From the NCBI GenBank assembly GCA_022414725.1, contig CM039462.1, positions 181,885,906-181,949,905 of the forward strand: 64,000 nucleotides of DNA. The letters are read 5' to 3'. Positions 32,672 through 43,082 of this stretch are shown piece by piece. The notes beneath the pieces are model-generated. The model saw nothing but the letters and a program-made list of their open reading frames with translations. It did no database searches and had not been told where the DNA came from. Made by a program: the position numbers and the translations under genes. This DNA is from Microglena sp. YARC. Its lineage: Eukaryota; Chlorophyta; Chlorophyceae; Chlamydomonadales; Chlamydomonadaceae. Position 1 is the first letter of the stretch, and each line of letters opens with the position of its first letter.

Positions 32672-33189
32672 GAACACATTCCCACCTGGGTCTCACTTAC
32701 ACCCACAACCCTGAGTTCTCTTTTACTGTCTTTAGTGACTCATCCTTTGCTGATGATGGGTCTGACAGGCGGTCTCAGACTGGCTTTGCTGTGCTAGCTG
32801 GGGGGTGCATAGTGAACTGGATGAGCAAGAGGCAGCCTACTGTTGCCATTAGCTCTAGTGAGGCTGAGTATCAGGCCCTGTCCCAGGCTGCCAGGGAGGT
32901 ACAATGGTTGAAGAAATTGAGGGTGGATCTGGGTCTGCCTTGTGCTTTGGTTACCATTCAGGGTGACAACTTAGGGTCTCTAAGTTGGGCCAAAGACTGG
33001 CAGCTCCTGCCTCGCAGCAAGCACATTGATGTTATTCATCACTACATCAAGGAGCTGGTGGAGGATGGTTCACTGGATGTTGCCTATGTTAACACCGTGG
33101 ATAACTGTGCTGACCCCTTCACCAAGCCCCTTGATCCTGCTGTGTTCTGGAGGTTTGTCCGCATGTTAGGTATGACCGCTTCTTCTTAG
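32656..33189 (+). CDS. LTR-1 pol part 3: RNase H
   Basis: Continues RT in the next frame: LLLYLRTHSHLGLTY, FSDSSFADDGSDRRSQTGFA (first catalytic D), WMSKRQPTVAISSSEAEYQA (catalytic E), IQGDNLGSLSWAKDWQ (second D) and SKHIDVIHHYIKELV with D in FTKPLD. It degrades the RNA strand during cDNA synthesis. Ends at TAG 33187. Confidence 0.93.
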   Translation: MLLYLRTHSHLGLTYTHNPEFSFTVFSDSSFADDGSDRRSQTGFAVLAGGCIVNWMSKRQPTVAISSSEAEYQALSQAAREVQWLKKLRVDLGLPCALVTIQGDNLGSLSWAKDWQLLPRSKHIDVIHHYIKELVEDGSLDVAYVNTVDNCADPFTKPLDPAVFWRFVRMLGMTASS

Positions 33190-33510
33190 GGTCATCCTTG
33201 CATTTGGTCATATTAGTTTCTTTTAGTTATCAAAGTTTGGCATTAGGTTCCTATTCCCGGATCGGTTTTCTATACCGTTGTTACCCATTTTTGATATTAG
33301 TTTTTCCTCTCTTTCTAGCTTGGCAAATTGTTTTAGAATTTTTTTGCCTTGTTTCATTCCTTCCTATAACCCTTTGGGTTCCATTTGAAGTTCTCTCGAT
33401 TTTTTCGGAGTTCTTTGATTTTTTTTTTTATATATGTTACATATAGTTCTATGTCCCCAGTGCCATAGGTGGAGAGGTAGTATTGTATGTCACCTGTGTC
33501 ATAGGTGGAG
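33190..33510 (+). other. LTR-1 3' untranslated region and polypurine tract
   Basis: T-rich segment with two near-repeats of CACCTGTGTCATAGGTGGAG type. The second AGGTGGAG abuts the 3' LTR at 33511 and is the likely primer for plus-strand synthesis. Confidence 0.75.
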
Positions 33511-33894
33511 TGTCAGCATGAATTGCGGTGCTCTCACGCGTTTTATGACTTGGTGACTACTTATGTACTTCCTTAGAACTATCGGCCCAGACAGTGTTTC
33601 TGTCTGTACTGTGTCAGCTTCCCGTAGACTGTGTCATCCTTCATGACACGGTGACAGCTTCCTGTTGACTGCGTCATCGGTCTCTCACTGACACACTCTG
33701 TATAGCCGGTGCCTGGCTTAAGATTCCTGACTTAGGGTCTAGTCAGGTTACAGACGTCCGCCTCTCCCACCGCTGGTGTTCTTTGGCGTCCGCCTGTCCT
33801 TGTAACGCTATTTCTTGTCTCCGTGTATAGATTGGCGCGTCTGTCTCCGCTGCATACATCTCTGTCCACTCTTCGAAGTGCTTTCTAGCTGATA
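33511..33894 (+). repeat. LTR-1 3' LTR
   Basis: 384 bp, identical by eye to the 5' LTR, followed by ACAGT. Confidence 0.95.
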
Positions 33895-34410
33895 ACAGTC
33901 TAGACTTAACTGGATATAGAGAGTACATCACTACTCTCTACTACCTGGCGCAACATCGGAAACCCAAATATAATAAACCTTACTCACCAGGGAATACCCA
34001 ACCAGTCTACCAAATAATGCCTTTTTAACTAGCTTGTTACGCAATATCCCATTTACTTCAGACGAGCAATGGCAACTATACACTCGTAACAACGACACAT
34101 TAGGTAGAACCCCAAAGAACAACTCGTATAGAGTCTTGTCACCCTGATTGGGCAGCCGGTTACGTAGGTAACAAGCACTGAGGAAGGCATAGGGCCAGAA
34201 AGACTTAGCTAGCCTAGACTCCAAGTGGATACTCCTAGCTATGTTCTGCAAGACCCCATTGTACCTCTCCACAGTCGCGTTCTGCTGAGCAGTGTATACC
34301 ATCAATAATTCATGCACAGCACCAACCGATTTCAACCATTACTCGATACCACTTAACTAAAAATTCCTAAGCCCTATCAGAACTCAAACACTTGAGCACA
34401 AAACCCATGT
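33895..34410 (-). pseudogene. LTR-2 integrase remnant
   Basis: On the minus strand it encodes TAQQNATVERYNGVLQNIAR, AKSFWPYAFLSACYLRNRLP and GRLVGYSLVSKVYYIWV, close to the integrase of LTR-1 and keeping the catalytic E. The first two catalytic aspartates lie in the part that is deleted or decayed (an in-frame stop is in the GLxFLV region). The piece ends at the LTR-1 insertion. Confidence 0.9.
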
Positions 34411-35196
34411 AGCTAAGGCATACACCTAAGGAGGGCACCCAGGGAAGGACCAGGGAACGGGAAGACAAAGAACGCGACCTCTGTCGAACCACGGAACGCA
34501 CCCAGGGGTCCCAAGGATCCTAAGAGAGAAAAAAAAATCCACCAAGATATCATGCCAAAGAACCGCTGGACTAGGGATCACAGAAGGTGGGGAAGCGTTA
34601 GGGCGAAGTCGAGATTTGAGGTATGGGAAAAAGGAGACGAGGATGAAAGTGCAGTCGCACCTGGTGCAGAAAATCGCACCAATGGCAGAAAATCGCAAAT
34701 CGCAAGGGAAAATTTATCGCTAGGATGCGAAGAGCAGAGCCGAGGCATGTAAAGGTCCTAATATCCCGCCGTCGATGATCAGTCAATCCCAAGTCCCCCC
34801 CTCTATCGCTCGACTCACCCGGTTGGGGGGTAGAGGGAGCAGCACCCGTAGTGGTGCCGACCATACCCCCCTGCTTCCTACCACCTCCAGAATCTCCAGG
34901 TCCAGACGCGTACGTCGTTCTCCTCTGGCGAACCCTACGGCAGTGCCGGCGATCCGCCAGCTTGATCGAAAAGATTCTCCAGAAGGTAGCACAGAGCCAC
35001 TAGAGCGCAAGCTCATGCCAGTAGCCGACCGTCGGCAGGGCAGAGCAAAGGGGGCACAGACGACGTAGACATCAGCTGGGAGCTTGGTCGGCTTGGCAAC
35101 CTCCGGTTTGCAGACAGAGCCGCAAACACCGGAGAAATGGTAGCGACGTCAAGGACGCGAGCAGACGAAGACGGGGAACCTCCACCGATGTCCAGG
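34411..35196 (-). other. LTR-2 insert not shared with LTR-1
   Basis: About 780 bp between gag N-terminus and integrase remnant with no counterpart in LTR-1. It has short frames rich in Ser/Arg/Pro (LDLEILEVVGSRGVWSAPLR) and GCGATTTTCTGC repeats at 34660-34700. It could be host sequence picked up by the element, or a diverged part of gag. Confidence 0.45.
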
Positions 35197-35388
35197 CTAG
35201 TCGCCGACTTCAGTCTGCACGTCACAGTCATCTACGACAGACGGGAGGAGGCGACAGACGGCAGGGGAGGAAAAAGAAGGGAAGATGGAGGAATGATTGG
35301 GGGGGGTTACTTCCACGATGGCGGAAGGATCCTCCTCTCCGGCAGCAAAGGCCGCTGGCGCGCAATCGTCTAGCCAATTTGTCGTCAT
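35197..35388 (-). pseudogene. LTR-2 gag N-terminal remnant
   Basis: Encodes TTNWLDDCAPAAFAAGEEDP and SAIVEVTPPNHS, aligned with TDWLDDCAPAASAAGDESPS in LTR-1. It ends soon afterwards. Confidence 0.85.
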
Positions 35389-35491
35389 GTCAGGACTTCG
35401 GAACTTCCAGAATGAAGCTCGTTGAAGCCAAGTAGAGGACGACGCATAAGATGCATTGCAAAGCAGTGGTACCGTGAGGAGCCCGATAACC

Positions 35492-35821
35492 TATCAGCTT
35501 TAATACACTCCGTGGAGTGGACAGAGATGAAAGCAGCGGAACAGACGCTCCAATCTATACACGGAGACGAGAATAACGTTACAAGCACAGGCGGACGCCA
35601 AAGGACACCAGCGGTGGGAGAGGCGGATGCCTGTAACCTGACTAGAACCTAAGCCAGGAATCTTAAGCCGGGCACAGGCAATACAGAGCGTGTCAGTGAG
35701 AGACCGGTGACGCAGCCAACAGGAAGCTGTCACAGTACTGTCAGGACCGATAGTTCTAAGGGAGTACACAAGGAGTCACCAAGACATAAAACAAGTGAGA
35801 GCACCGCTATTCATGCTGATA
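35492..35821 (-). repeat. LTR-2 5' LTR
   Basis: 330 bp, one base different by eye from the partner at 24862-25191. Confidence 0.9.
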
Positions 35822-37000
35822 CACTCCACCTGGTCAGGTGAACTGTAATAAAACTTAGATCCGTAACCGAAAACTAACTGAGAAAACGAAGAACTGTAAT
35901 ACTCCACCTGTTGAGGTAAAAGGAGAAATATACAAGAGAGCACTGTGGAATCCACGTCGGAAGTGAGGAAGGAATACACCATGTAACCACATATATGTTA
36001 TATTTAAATAACCAGACATCGTATCCAAGAGCTTCTACCAAACATTCCTCAGAATGAAGCGAAATAAAAACAAAACCTGAAAGATAGCAAGAACAAAAGA
36101 AATGTTCAGAAAAGCCAAGTTATGCCCAAGTGGGCATATCCAGACGGGCAAGTCAGAATCCAATATGTCCGCACGGTTAGGGGGGTTCAGATGGGCTACA
36201 CTTATAGGTAGCTCCACCTAATGAAAGGTACACCTACACAACCAAACAGAAAGGTGTAGGATGGAACAATCCGTCTCTCCCAGAGCATGTACGACAAAGA
36301 GACTTGCCCAATCAGAAAGGGAAAGATCCATGTCAACCAAAAAATCTCTGAATGCAAAAATCATAGCCAAATGATCAGCAAATGCAAATCATGCCAGTGC
36401 GAGAAATAGCAAAAGCCAGAAATATCAAAATCAGCTAAAGTAATCAAGATCTGCCACAGTGGCACCTCCCACGGTGGGACTAGGGGCAGACCTATAAGAC
36501 ACCAGGACTAGTAGCTCCCAATAGCTCTAGGGACAACCCAAACCGAAACCCAGACAGATCTCATTAAGGATAGCCTCTATCAGAAATCCCAGAAAGGGGG
36601 AAAACCAATACCCGGTACCCAAAACTGTAAGAAATTATATTCCTACTGTACACACAAATTATAATCGGTCTGTATTAATATCCCTCCAAATACCCGGGTT
36701 ACCCAATCTGTCTCCACCTAATTCACCAACAAGAGTGAATTAAGGGTAAACCAGAAAAGGAAAATCCCATTAAGAGCCCACATAGCAGTGCAATCCTGTG
36801 GAAGGGCTTAACCGGATTCCGACGCAAGTATAAGCAAACCTAGGACTGCTGGTCATAGCCATGGCAGCCATAGGCACACATAACTCAAACACAAAGAGTC
36901 CAGAAAGACTAGGAGGAAAAAATCCTAAATGTGCAGCCTATAAAACCCAAAGGGAAGAGCTAAGAGGAACGCTTGAGCGACGCCATGTAACCAAAGCTGT
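35822..37000 (-). mobile_element. Truncated element (LTR-3), 3' internal region
   Basis: Begins (minus strand, 3' end) with two copies of the polypurine motif (ACTCCACCTG at 35823 and 35911). The body is A-rich with no coding similarity, much like the 3' region of LTR-2. Direct copies of an 80-bp sequence lie at 35990-36072 and 37000-37073 (ATATTTAAATAACCAGACAT, CAAGAGCTTCTACCAAACAT) and may mark the limits of a duplication or of a further small element. Confidence 0.5.
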
Positions 37001-37089
37001 GTTATATTTAAATAACCAGACATCGTATCCAAGAGCTTCTACCAAACATTCCTCAGAATGAAGCGAAATAAAAAACGAACCAGAGGAAT

Positions 37090-37816
37090 AGCCAGAAGAA
37101 AGACCCAGGCAGATCAAGTCTTATCTACTCTTGAATTGCCCCCTTGCTGCAAAATGCCTGCCAGACTCTAATTTAAGTTTTTAGCCATATGCCTTCACCC
37201 CTAAATTATGGGGGGACTAGTACATACATCCTGTCAGAATTCTCTCTTTGCAGCCCTAGTAGTATTCCATGCAACTTCCTTGCAACCCTAGCAGTATACC
37301 CAGCAGCTTCCCCGCACCTTCTAGTAGAAACCCCTGCAACTCCCCTGCAGCCCCTAGCAGTATGCCCAGCGGCTTCCCTACTCCTCCCAGTAGTTTTACC
37401 AAAAGCCCCTCAACAGCTTTCCTGCAGCCCCTAGCAGTATATCCAGCGGCTACCCTACAGCTCCCAGGAGTTTCCCCTGAAGCCCCTTCCTAACAACCTC
37501 TATAGCTAGCCATAGCCTAAGTTTCTCCTAGATCTGCTGAAGTCTTCCCTTCTGACTAAGCAGCAAATGTTGACTCTGCATTCCCTCTGCAGTTCCATCA
37601 GACAGACACTCTAAAGTTACATATTGCCTTTGTGACCCTGCAGGCACCCCTTTTCCCCTGAATCTTGATCTGAATAATTTATTATCTAGATTCTTCACTC
37701 AAGCAGATTACACCTCAGACTCTAGTACCTTTTCTTTATCTTCATAATATTTTCCTTATCCCCTCAGTTAATTCCAGGAATTCTTGATCCCAAGAATACC
37801 TTGAATTGGGGGGGGA
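37090..37816 (+). other. LTR-4 3' internal region and polypurine tract
   Basis: Contains four or five loose repeats of CCTGCAGCCCCTAGCAGTAT (37250-37500) and ends with AATTGGGGGGGGA directly before the 3' LTR. No coding sequence is recognised. Confidence 0.65.
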
Positions 37817-38007
37817 TGTTATAGACGACTTAAATGTCTCTATCTGAGTAGGCAATGAGCGGACCGGTTACTACCTGTCCCGAGTTTCCTGCCGTCAGCA
37901 GTACTGCGTACTGCAGACTGCCTTAGTATATCATTGACTCATTGCGAGTATCTCGCTCTCTTCTATAACTCTTGTAAACGATTGAGTCTTGCAGTTCCCG
38001 ATTTTCA
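37817..38007 (+). repeat. LTR-4 3' LTR
   Basis: Same sequence as 21022-21218 apart from a short deletion and a few substitutions. Confidence 0.9.
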
Positions 38008-38011
38008 CACA

Positions 38012-38172
38012 ATGTAATGTAATGTAATGTAATGTAATGTAATGTACGGTAAGGTAAGGTAAGGTAAGGTAAGGTAAGGTAAGGTAAGGTAAGGTAAGGT
38101 AAGGTAAGGTAAGGTAAGGTAAGGTAAGGTAAGGTAAGGTAAGGTAAGGTAAGGTAAGGTAAGGTAAGGTAA
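38012..38172 (+). repeat. (TAATG)n then (GGTAA)n satellite, right block
   Basis: About seven TAATG units run on from the LTR and then change to about 25 GGTAA units from 38047. The same satellite lies left of the outer element. Confidence 0.95.
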
Positions 38173-39583
38173 GGGAAGGGAATGGAGTGGAACGTAATAT
38201 TTAAAAGTCCACAGGGTCGTTCAAGGATGCTTCAAAGGCACGTGTTAAGGCGCAAATGTGTTCAACATACATTGTATGGAAAACATCTGTGACTAATGGG
38301 CAGAAATCTACGTTTCCAACTTATTGGACCCTCCAAAAACTGTGTTAGAGACGTGGACACCCCAGCAGCTTGGTAGGGCACACTTACCATCCTCAGTAAT
38401 GGCCTAATGGGAAAGCAAAACATAGGAAAGCTCAGAGGCAGAAAACTCGATTTGAAGCCTGCACCTGTTAAGGTTATGTTAAACAGGTGCCCTGGGTGTT
38501 AAACACCTGTTCAACAACTACGTGAAAAAAATGATGTACATAAACAGAGCCCCTTTCAGTGATATACAATGGTCTAGTGCTAGACCAGATCGCTTGATGA
38601 TGGGCTCCCTTAACACCACGCTCCACCAGGCGTTATCAATACATAAACAGGTGTTTAACACCCCGAGCACCTGTTTAACGTCAACATGGGGGCAATATAC
38701 GGGACCCACCCACCCACCCACCCAGGCCCAATAGTGAGGCTGCCCTGATGACGCGCTGAGACTAACTCGACAACAAAACTCGATGATGCAGATAATAACA
38801 GAACACAGTCTTCACAAGCGCTGCGACACAGCGCAGGACGGTGATCGCCCCCAGCGGGGTGGCGAACTCGTGCGGAAGCGAAAGGCCTTTAACGGCCTCC
38901 AGACTAGAGTTTGACTGCCCCTCCGTAGCGGATATGTAGCCACCGATATGTAGCTAAGTTGTAGCTAGTTATGACCCCACGCCAACTGTTCTCGCCTACC
39001 TCCTGTTAACTCCTCCCACACGAAACCGTGAACGCACTCTCTCCCGGGTATGCCACATTTTCACACCTCTACGAACACTCCTAAGGCGTGCAGCTCGCCC
39101 AATTTGTAAATCCAGCTACTACCGTTGCAAGTTCCATTCCTTTCTTCACCCCCCTCCCATCTAACTTGCGCTCGTCTCTCGCTTCCTAAACGCTCATTCA
39201 CAAAAATTATCAGAAACCCAAAGCTGCATACGACCACCATTGGCAGGGTCAACAGCTCTTGGTGCAATTCGCCCACCACTCCTCGGTATCAACGCTCCAG
39301 AGCCTGGCACTGGCTTTGTGGCATGCAAACAACTCGCTGCCCGACCAACTGTTACACTGCGCTTAGCGCGAGTCGAACGGCACAGTCGGATTGAACAGCA
39401 TTAGTTAGAAAGTTAGTTAGTTCCACGCAGCAAGTTCGAAAGCTCACTGACCCTGGCGCCCAGGCAGTGGGTATGTGGCAAGCTCGAAAATAGCCAGCCC
39501 TCTAACCCACATACCAAGTTCGAGGGTCCACTTACCCACCAGAAATCGACTGACAACCTGCCGGGGTCTCAGCAGTCAGCACC
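38173..39583 (+). other. Region upstream of the 39.6-kb gene
   Basis: No exon is supported. 38450-38700 carries scattered AACACCTGTTTAAC/GTTAAACAGGTG repeats, related to the array at 42.06-42.34 kb. The 39.0-39.58 kb part should contain the promoter and 5' UTR of the gene starting at 39584; I see no clear TATA box. Confidence 0.4.
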
Positions 39584-40740
39584 ATGAGCTATCCCAACTC
39601 CCAGGCACCATCTCCCAGGCCAGGCTCCAAAACCAATACGGTATACCCTCCCCCCCAGGTGCCCAACAACATCAACAGCCCCTCCCCTGGAACAACTGTT
39701 GGTATGATGCAACCCGCCGCAATGACAGCTAGCAACAACAGGGGGTACCCTCCCCCCCAGGTGCAGGACACCATGAACAACCCTCTACTTTGTATGCCAG
39801 ACTCCAGCATGATCCACCCCCCCCAGATGGCTCCAATCAACAGCACCGGATACCCGCCCCCCCATGAGCAAATCCCAAACATGAATAGCCCCCCTCCAGG
39901 ACCTATTGGTGGCACAAGCCAACCCGCACCCATAACAGGGAGTATCAACATGGCCCCCCCCACTCCCCAGCAGTACACCAACATGGGCCCCCCACTCCCC
40001 AGCAGTACACCAACACAAGAGCCCCCACTCCCCAGCAGTATGCCAATACGGAAGCCCCCACACCCCAGCAATACACCAACACAGGAGCCCCCACTCCCCA
40101 GCAGTACACAAACATGGGGTCCCCCACTTCCCAGCAGTACACCAACATGCAAGTCCCCTCTCCCAAGCAGTACACCAACATGTCAGCCCCCTCTCCCCAG
40201 CAGTACACCAACATGCAAGCCCCCTCTCCCCAGCAGTACACCAACTTGGCTCCCCCCTCTCCCCAGCAGTACACCAGCGTGAGCTACCCCTCCCCAATGG
40301 CAGCTGACACCATGGGTTACTCTTCCCCTCAGATGCCTAACCCCAGCCCTATGAGCCAAAACCCTAGTGGAGGCTTTCCCCCAGGATCTGCGATCCTAAA
40401 CAGGCTCCCCAACTCAAAACAAGTTGTCATTGAGTCCTACTTATCACAGCTTCTTACGCATGTGGGAGACGTGCAGGAACGAGTGTCAGCAGCAGCAGCT
40501 TTGGCCAACATCGGCAGCTTCCTGCCACCGGATCTGAGGTACGAAACCCCTCGTCTCATCTCTGAAGCCGGTATATGGGATGCCTTGGTAGAGGTGCTCA
40601 CGTATGTGCCCTTGGATGAGAATGGGAAGGAGGTGGAGATAGAGCTGTTGGAAGCTGTTGTGATGGCATCCTCCCAGCTACTCACCCAACTGAAGAGCAC
40701 TTCAACAACACAGGGCCAGCTGCGTGTGGCGGAGAATATG
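39584..40740 (+). CDS. Large gene, exon 1: PQQYTNM repeats and helical domain
   Basis: ATG at 39584 (context GCACCATGAG). The first 130 codons are P/S/N/Q-rich (GYPPPQV motifs). Then about ten 33-nt units encode APSPQQYTNMQ. In the middle units the frame is off by one: GGGCCCCCCACT at about 39982-39993 needs one more C to keep PQQYTN. The later frame continues to SAILNRLPNSKQVVIESYLS, then VGDVQERVSAAAALANIGSF and AGIWDALVEVLTYVPLDENG, an armadillo/HEAT-like helical region. It ends in donor GTATGTG. The first exon of an unidentified protein, phase 0 at its end. Confidence 0.75.
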
Positions 40741-42448
40741 GTATGTGTGTATGTATATGTTACACTGCAACAACTAAGGGCCAATTGCGTGTGGCGGAGA
40801 GTATGGTGTGTTTGTATGTATGTGTTTATGTACGTTACACTCCAGGGTTAGGCCGAATAGGCAAACGAGACTTGCCCAACCGTGACAGGAAGGGCTACAA
40901 AGAAAATGCATTGATGAACTGAAGCTGATCTATGATATAAGACACCACCACCACCACACCACCACCACCACCACCCTGAACCACCCTGAACCACCACCCT
41001 TGCACCCTTGCACTACACCACCACCACCACCGCCACCCTGCACCACCACCACTTGCACCACCTCCACCACCACCACACCACCCAGAACCACCACCACTTG
41101 CACCACTTTACCACCACCACCACCGCCACCCTGAACCACCACCACTTGCACCACTTGCACCACCACCACCACCGCCACCATGAGCCACCACAACTTGTAC
41201 CGCCACCACCACCGCCACCCGAACCACCACCACTTGCACCACCACACCACCGCCACCATGAGCCACACCACTTGCACCACACCACCACCACCCTGAACCA
41301 CCACCACTTGCACACTTGTACCACCACACACCACCACTGCCACCTGCACTGCCACCATTACACCACTTGTACCACCTCCACCACCACACCACCACTGCCA
41401 CCCTGAACCACCACCACTTGCACCACGCCACCACCACCGCCACCCTGAACCACCACCACTTGCACCACTTGTACCACCACCACCACCGCCACCCTGAACT
41501 GCCACCACTTACACCACTTGCACCACCAGCACCACCAGCACCACCACCACTGCCACCCTGAACCACTTGCACCACCGCCACCACCACCGCCACCCTGAAC
41601 CACCACCACTTGCACCACTTGTACCACACCACCACTGCCACATCTGAACTGCCACACTTACACCCACTTGCATCACCACCCACCACCACTACCACCCTGA
41701 ACCACTTGCACACCGCCACCACCGCCACCCTGAACCACCACCACACACCGCCACCCTGAACCACCACCGCTTGCACCACTTGTACCACCACCACCACTGC
41801 CACCCTGAACTGCCACCACTTACACCACTTGCACCACCACCACCACCACTGCCACCCTGAACCACCACCACTGCCACCCTGAACCACCACCACTGCCACC
41901 CTGAACCACCACCACTGCCACCACTTGTACCACCACCACCACCCTGAACCACAACCACCATTTACACCACCTCCACCATCACTACCTCCACCACCATAGT
42001 GCTTACAGCACACCAACAAATGTAACCCCGCATCAGGATCCCTCCCCATGGCAGCCAGCACCTTGTTCAGGCTGTTAAACGATTTTCACGGTGTTAAATA
42101 CCTGTCCAGGTTGTTAAACGGGATTTCACCGTGTTAAGTGCCTGTTCAGGTTTTATAACAGGTTTTCAGGGTTTAAAACACCTGTTTAGATTGTGAAACA
42201 GGTGGCCAGGGTGTAAAACACATGTTCAAATTATTAAACAGGTGTTCAGGTTGTTAAAAACCTGCTTGTGTACAAATTGGTTATGCATGTAGCTGTTGAA
42301 CAGGTATTTAACATCCTGGACACCCCTTTAGCACCCTGAACAGGTGCAGGCTGCCGTAGGGCCTACCACCCCCACACTCTTCCCCTCTCCCCCCTTAACC
42401 CCCCCATCCCTACCACTTTCACTTCCATATTTGTAATCATGTATGTAG
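40741..42448 (+). repeat. Intron 1: exon-end copy and minisatellites
   Basis: Copy of the exon 1 end at about 40770-40805 (CAATTGCGTGTGGCGGAGAG, donor GTGTGT). 40940-41990 is a CCACCACCACTTGCACCACT/GCCACCCTGAA minisatellite. 42060-42340 is a 38-40 bp repeat with GTTCAGGTTGTTAAACAGGT. Open frames in these are compositional. Confidence 0.8.
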
Positions 42449-42873
42449 GTACGTGCGATGAGCCTGAAGCTGATCGACCCAGTGGCCTTGGAACAGCTTT
42501 CCTACGTTCTCAAAGCGACGCCTTCCTCTCGCGTCGCCTTTGCCGTTGCTGCTGTGGCAGTAGCGGTGGCAGAGTCAAGCGACGCTTTTGACGACCGCAT
42601 CATTTTGGACGGCACCTTTCCTGAAACACTGCTGGGGGCTGTGGATCAGAGCTCTCAGGAGTACCACATCCGTGACAGCATGGCATGTGCTGTTGCCGCC
42701 ATGCATTTGGCTTGGTCCTCATCAGACAGCTTCACATCCATCTGGAAGCTAGGTTTCCTCCGCGCCTTGTGCATACTCTACGAGCGCAGCATTGACCCGG
42801 AAACTGAGTCGGACAACGTTTCTGGAGCTGATGTTATAAGCCTCATGCTCAGAGCCTTGAGGCTAGAGCCGTG
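42449..42873 (+). CDS. Large gene, exon 2
   Basis: Acceptor GTATGTAG, 425 nt, phase 0 start. Encodes MSLKLIDPVALEQLSYVLKA, VAFAVAAVAVAVAESSDAFD, HIRDSMACAVAAMHLAWSSS and DVISLMLRALRLEPW, again helical. Donor at CCGTG|GTACGG gives phase 2, which fits the first base of exon 3. A longer splice form using TACG|GTATCT would not fit exon 3. Confidence 0.8.
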
Positions 42874-42946
42874 GTACGGTATCTTTCTGTGTATGTATTC
42901 ATGTATGTATGTGTGCATGCATGCGTGTTTGTATGTTACAGTCCAG

Positions 42947-43082
42947 GGAGTAGTCGACCTGGCTTCCTCTGTGCCTTGTGCATGCTCTACCAGTGCAGCA
43001 TTAACCCGGAAACTGAGTCCGACAACGTTTTTGGAGCTGATGTTACAAGCCTCATGCTCAGAGCCTTGAGGCTAGAACCTTG
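42947..43082 (+). pseudogene. Duplicate of the end of exon 2
   Basis: Acceptor TTACAGTCCAG, then GFLCALCMLYQCSINPETES and GADVTSLMLRALRLEPW, about 85% like the end of exon 2 and with the same donor GTACGGTATC. Its entry phase seems not to fit, so it is likely not used, but it keeps an open frame. Confidence 0.75.

Larger units (their letters stand above)
27161..33894 (+). mobile_element. Nearly complete Ty1/copia element (LTR-1), TSD ACAGT
   Basis: 6,734 bp. The two 384-bp LTRs (27161-27544 and 33511-33894) look identical, so insertion is recent. The 5-bp duplication ACAGT lies at 27156-27160 and 33895-33899. Order of parts is LTR, primer site, gag, protease, integrase, RT, RNase H, polypurine tract, LTR, that is copia order (integrase before RT). 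It is inserted into LTR-2 within the integrase-RT linker. Four reading-frame breaks are seen (28721, 29481, about 31315 and 32640). Confidence 0.95.
24862..35821 (-). mobile_element. Non-autonomous copia element (LTR-2) with TSD CACTC
   Basis: Its two 330-bp LTRs (24862-25191 and 35492-35821) differ by one base by eye. Termini are TATCAGC/GCTGATA. The 5-bp target duplication CACTC lies at 24857-24861 and 35822-35826. Next to the 5' LTR the minus strand reads GGTTATCGGGCTC, a half-tRNA-type primer site. Only a gag N-terminus (35388-35197) and part of integrase with its downstream linker are homologous to the innermost element. Protease, most of gag, RT and RNase H are absent. Without the inner insertion the element is about 4.2 kb. 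Confidence 0.9.
21022..38007 (+). mobile_element. Outer Ty1/copia element (LTR-4), host of the nest
   Basis: The 5' LTR (21022-21218, TGTTATAGACGACTTA ... GATTATCA) and 3' LTR (37817-38007) are about 95% alike by eye. GGTTATGCC right after the 5' LTR resembles a half-tRNA-iMet primer site as in Drosophila copia. TTGGGGGGGGA before the 3' LTR is the polypurine tract. Internal remains are a gag-like region, CCHC knuckle and protease, then an unfamiliar frame. Integrase, RT and RNase H are not visible. It is interrupted at about 24.6 kb and resumes by about 37.1 kb. TA-rich (TAATG)n flanks prevent naming the target duplication. Confidence 0.85.

Noticed and set aside
39589..40297. Minus-strand Cys/Trp/Gly-rich proteins
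   Set aside because: They are the antisense of the PQQYTNM repeat exon; the plus strand has the start, helical domain and consistent splice phases.
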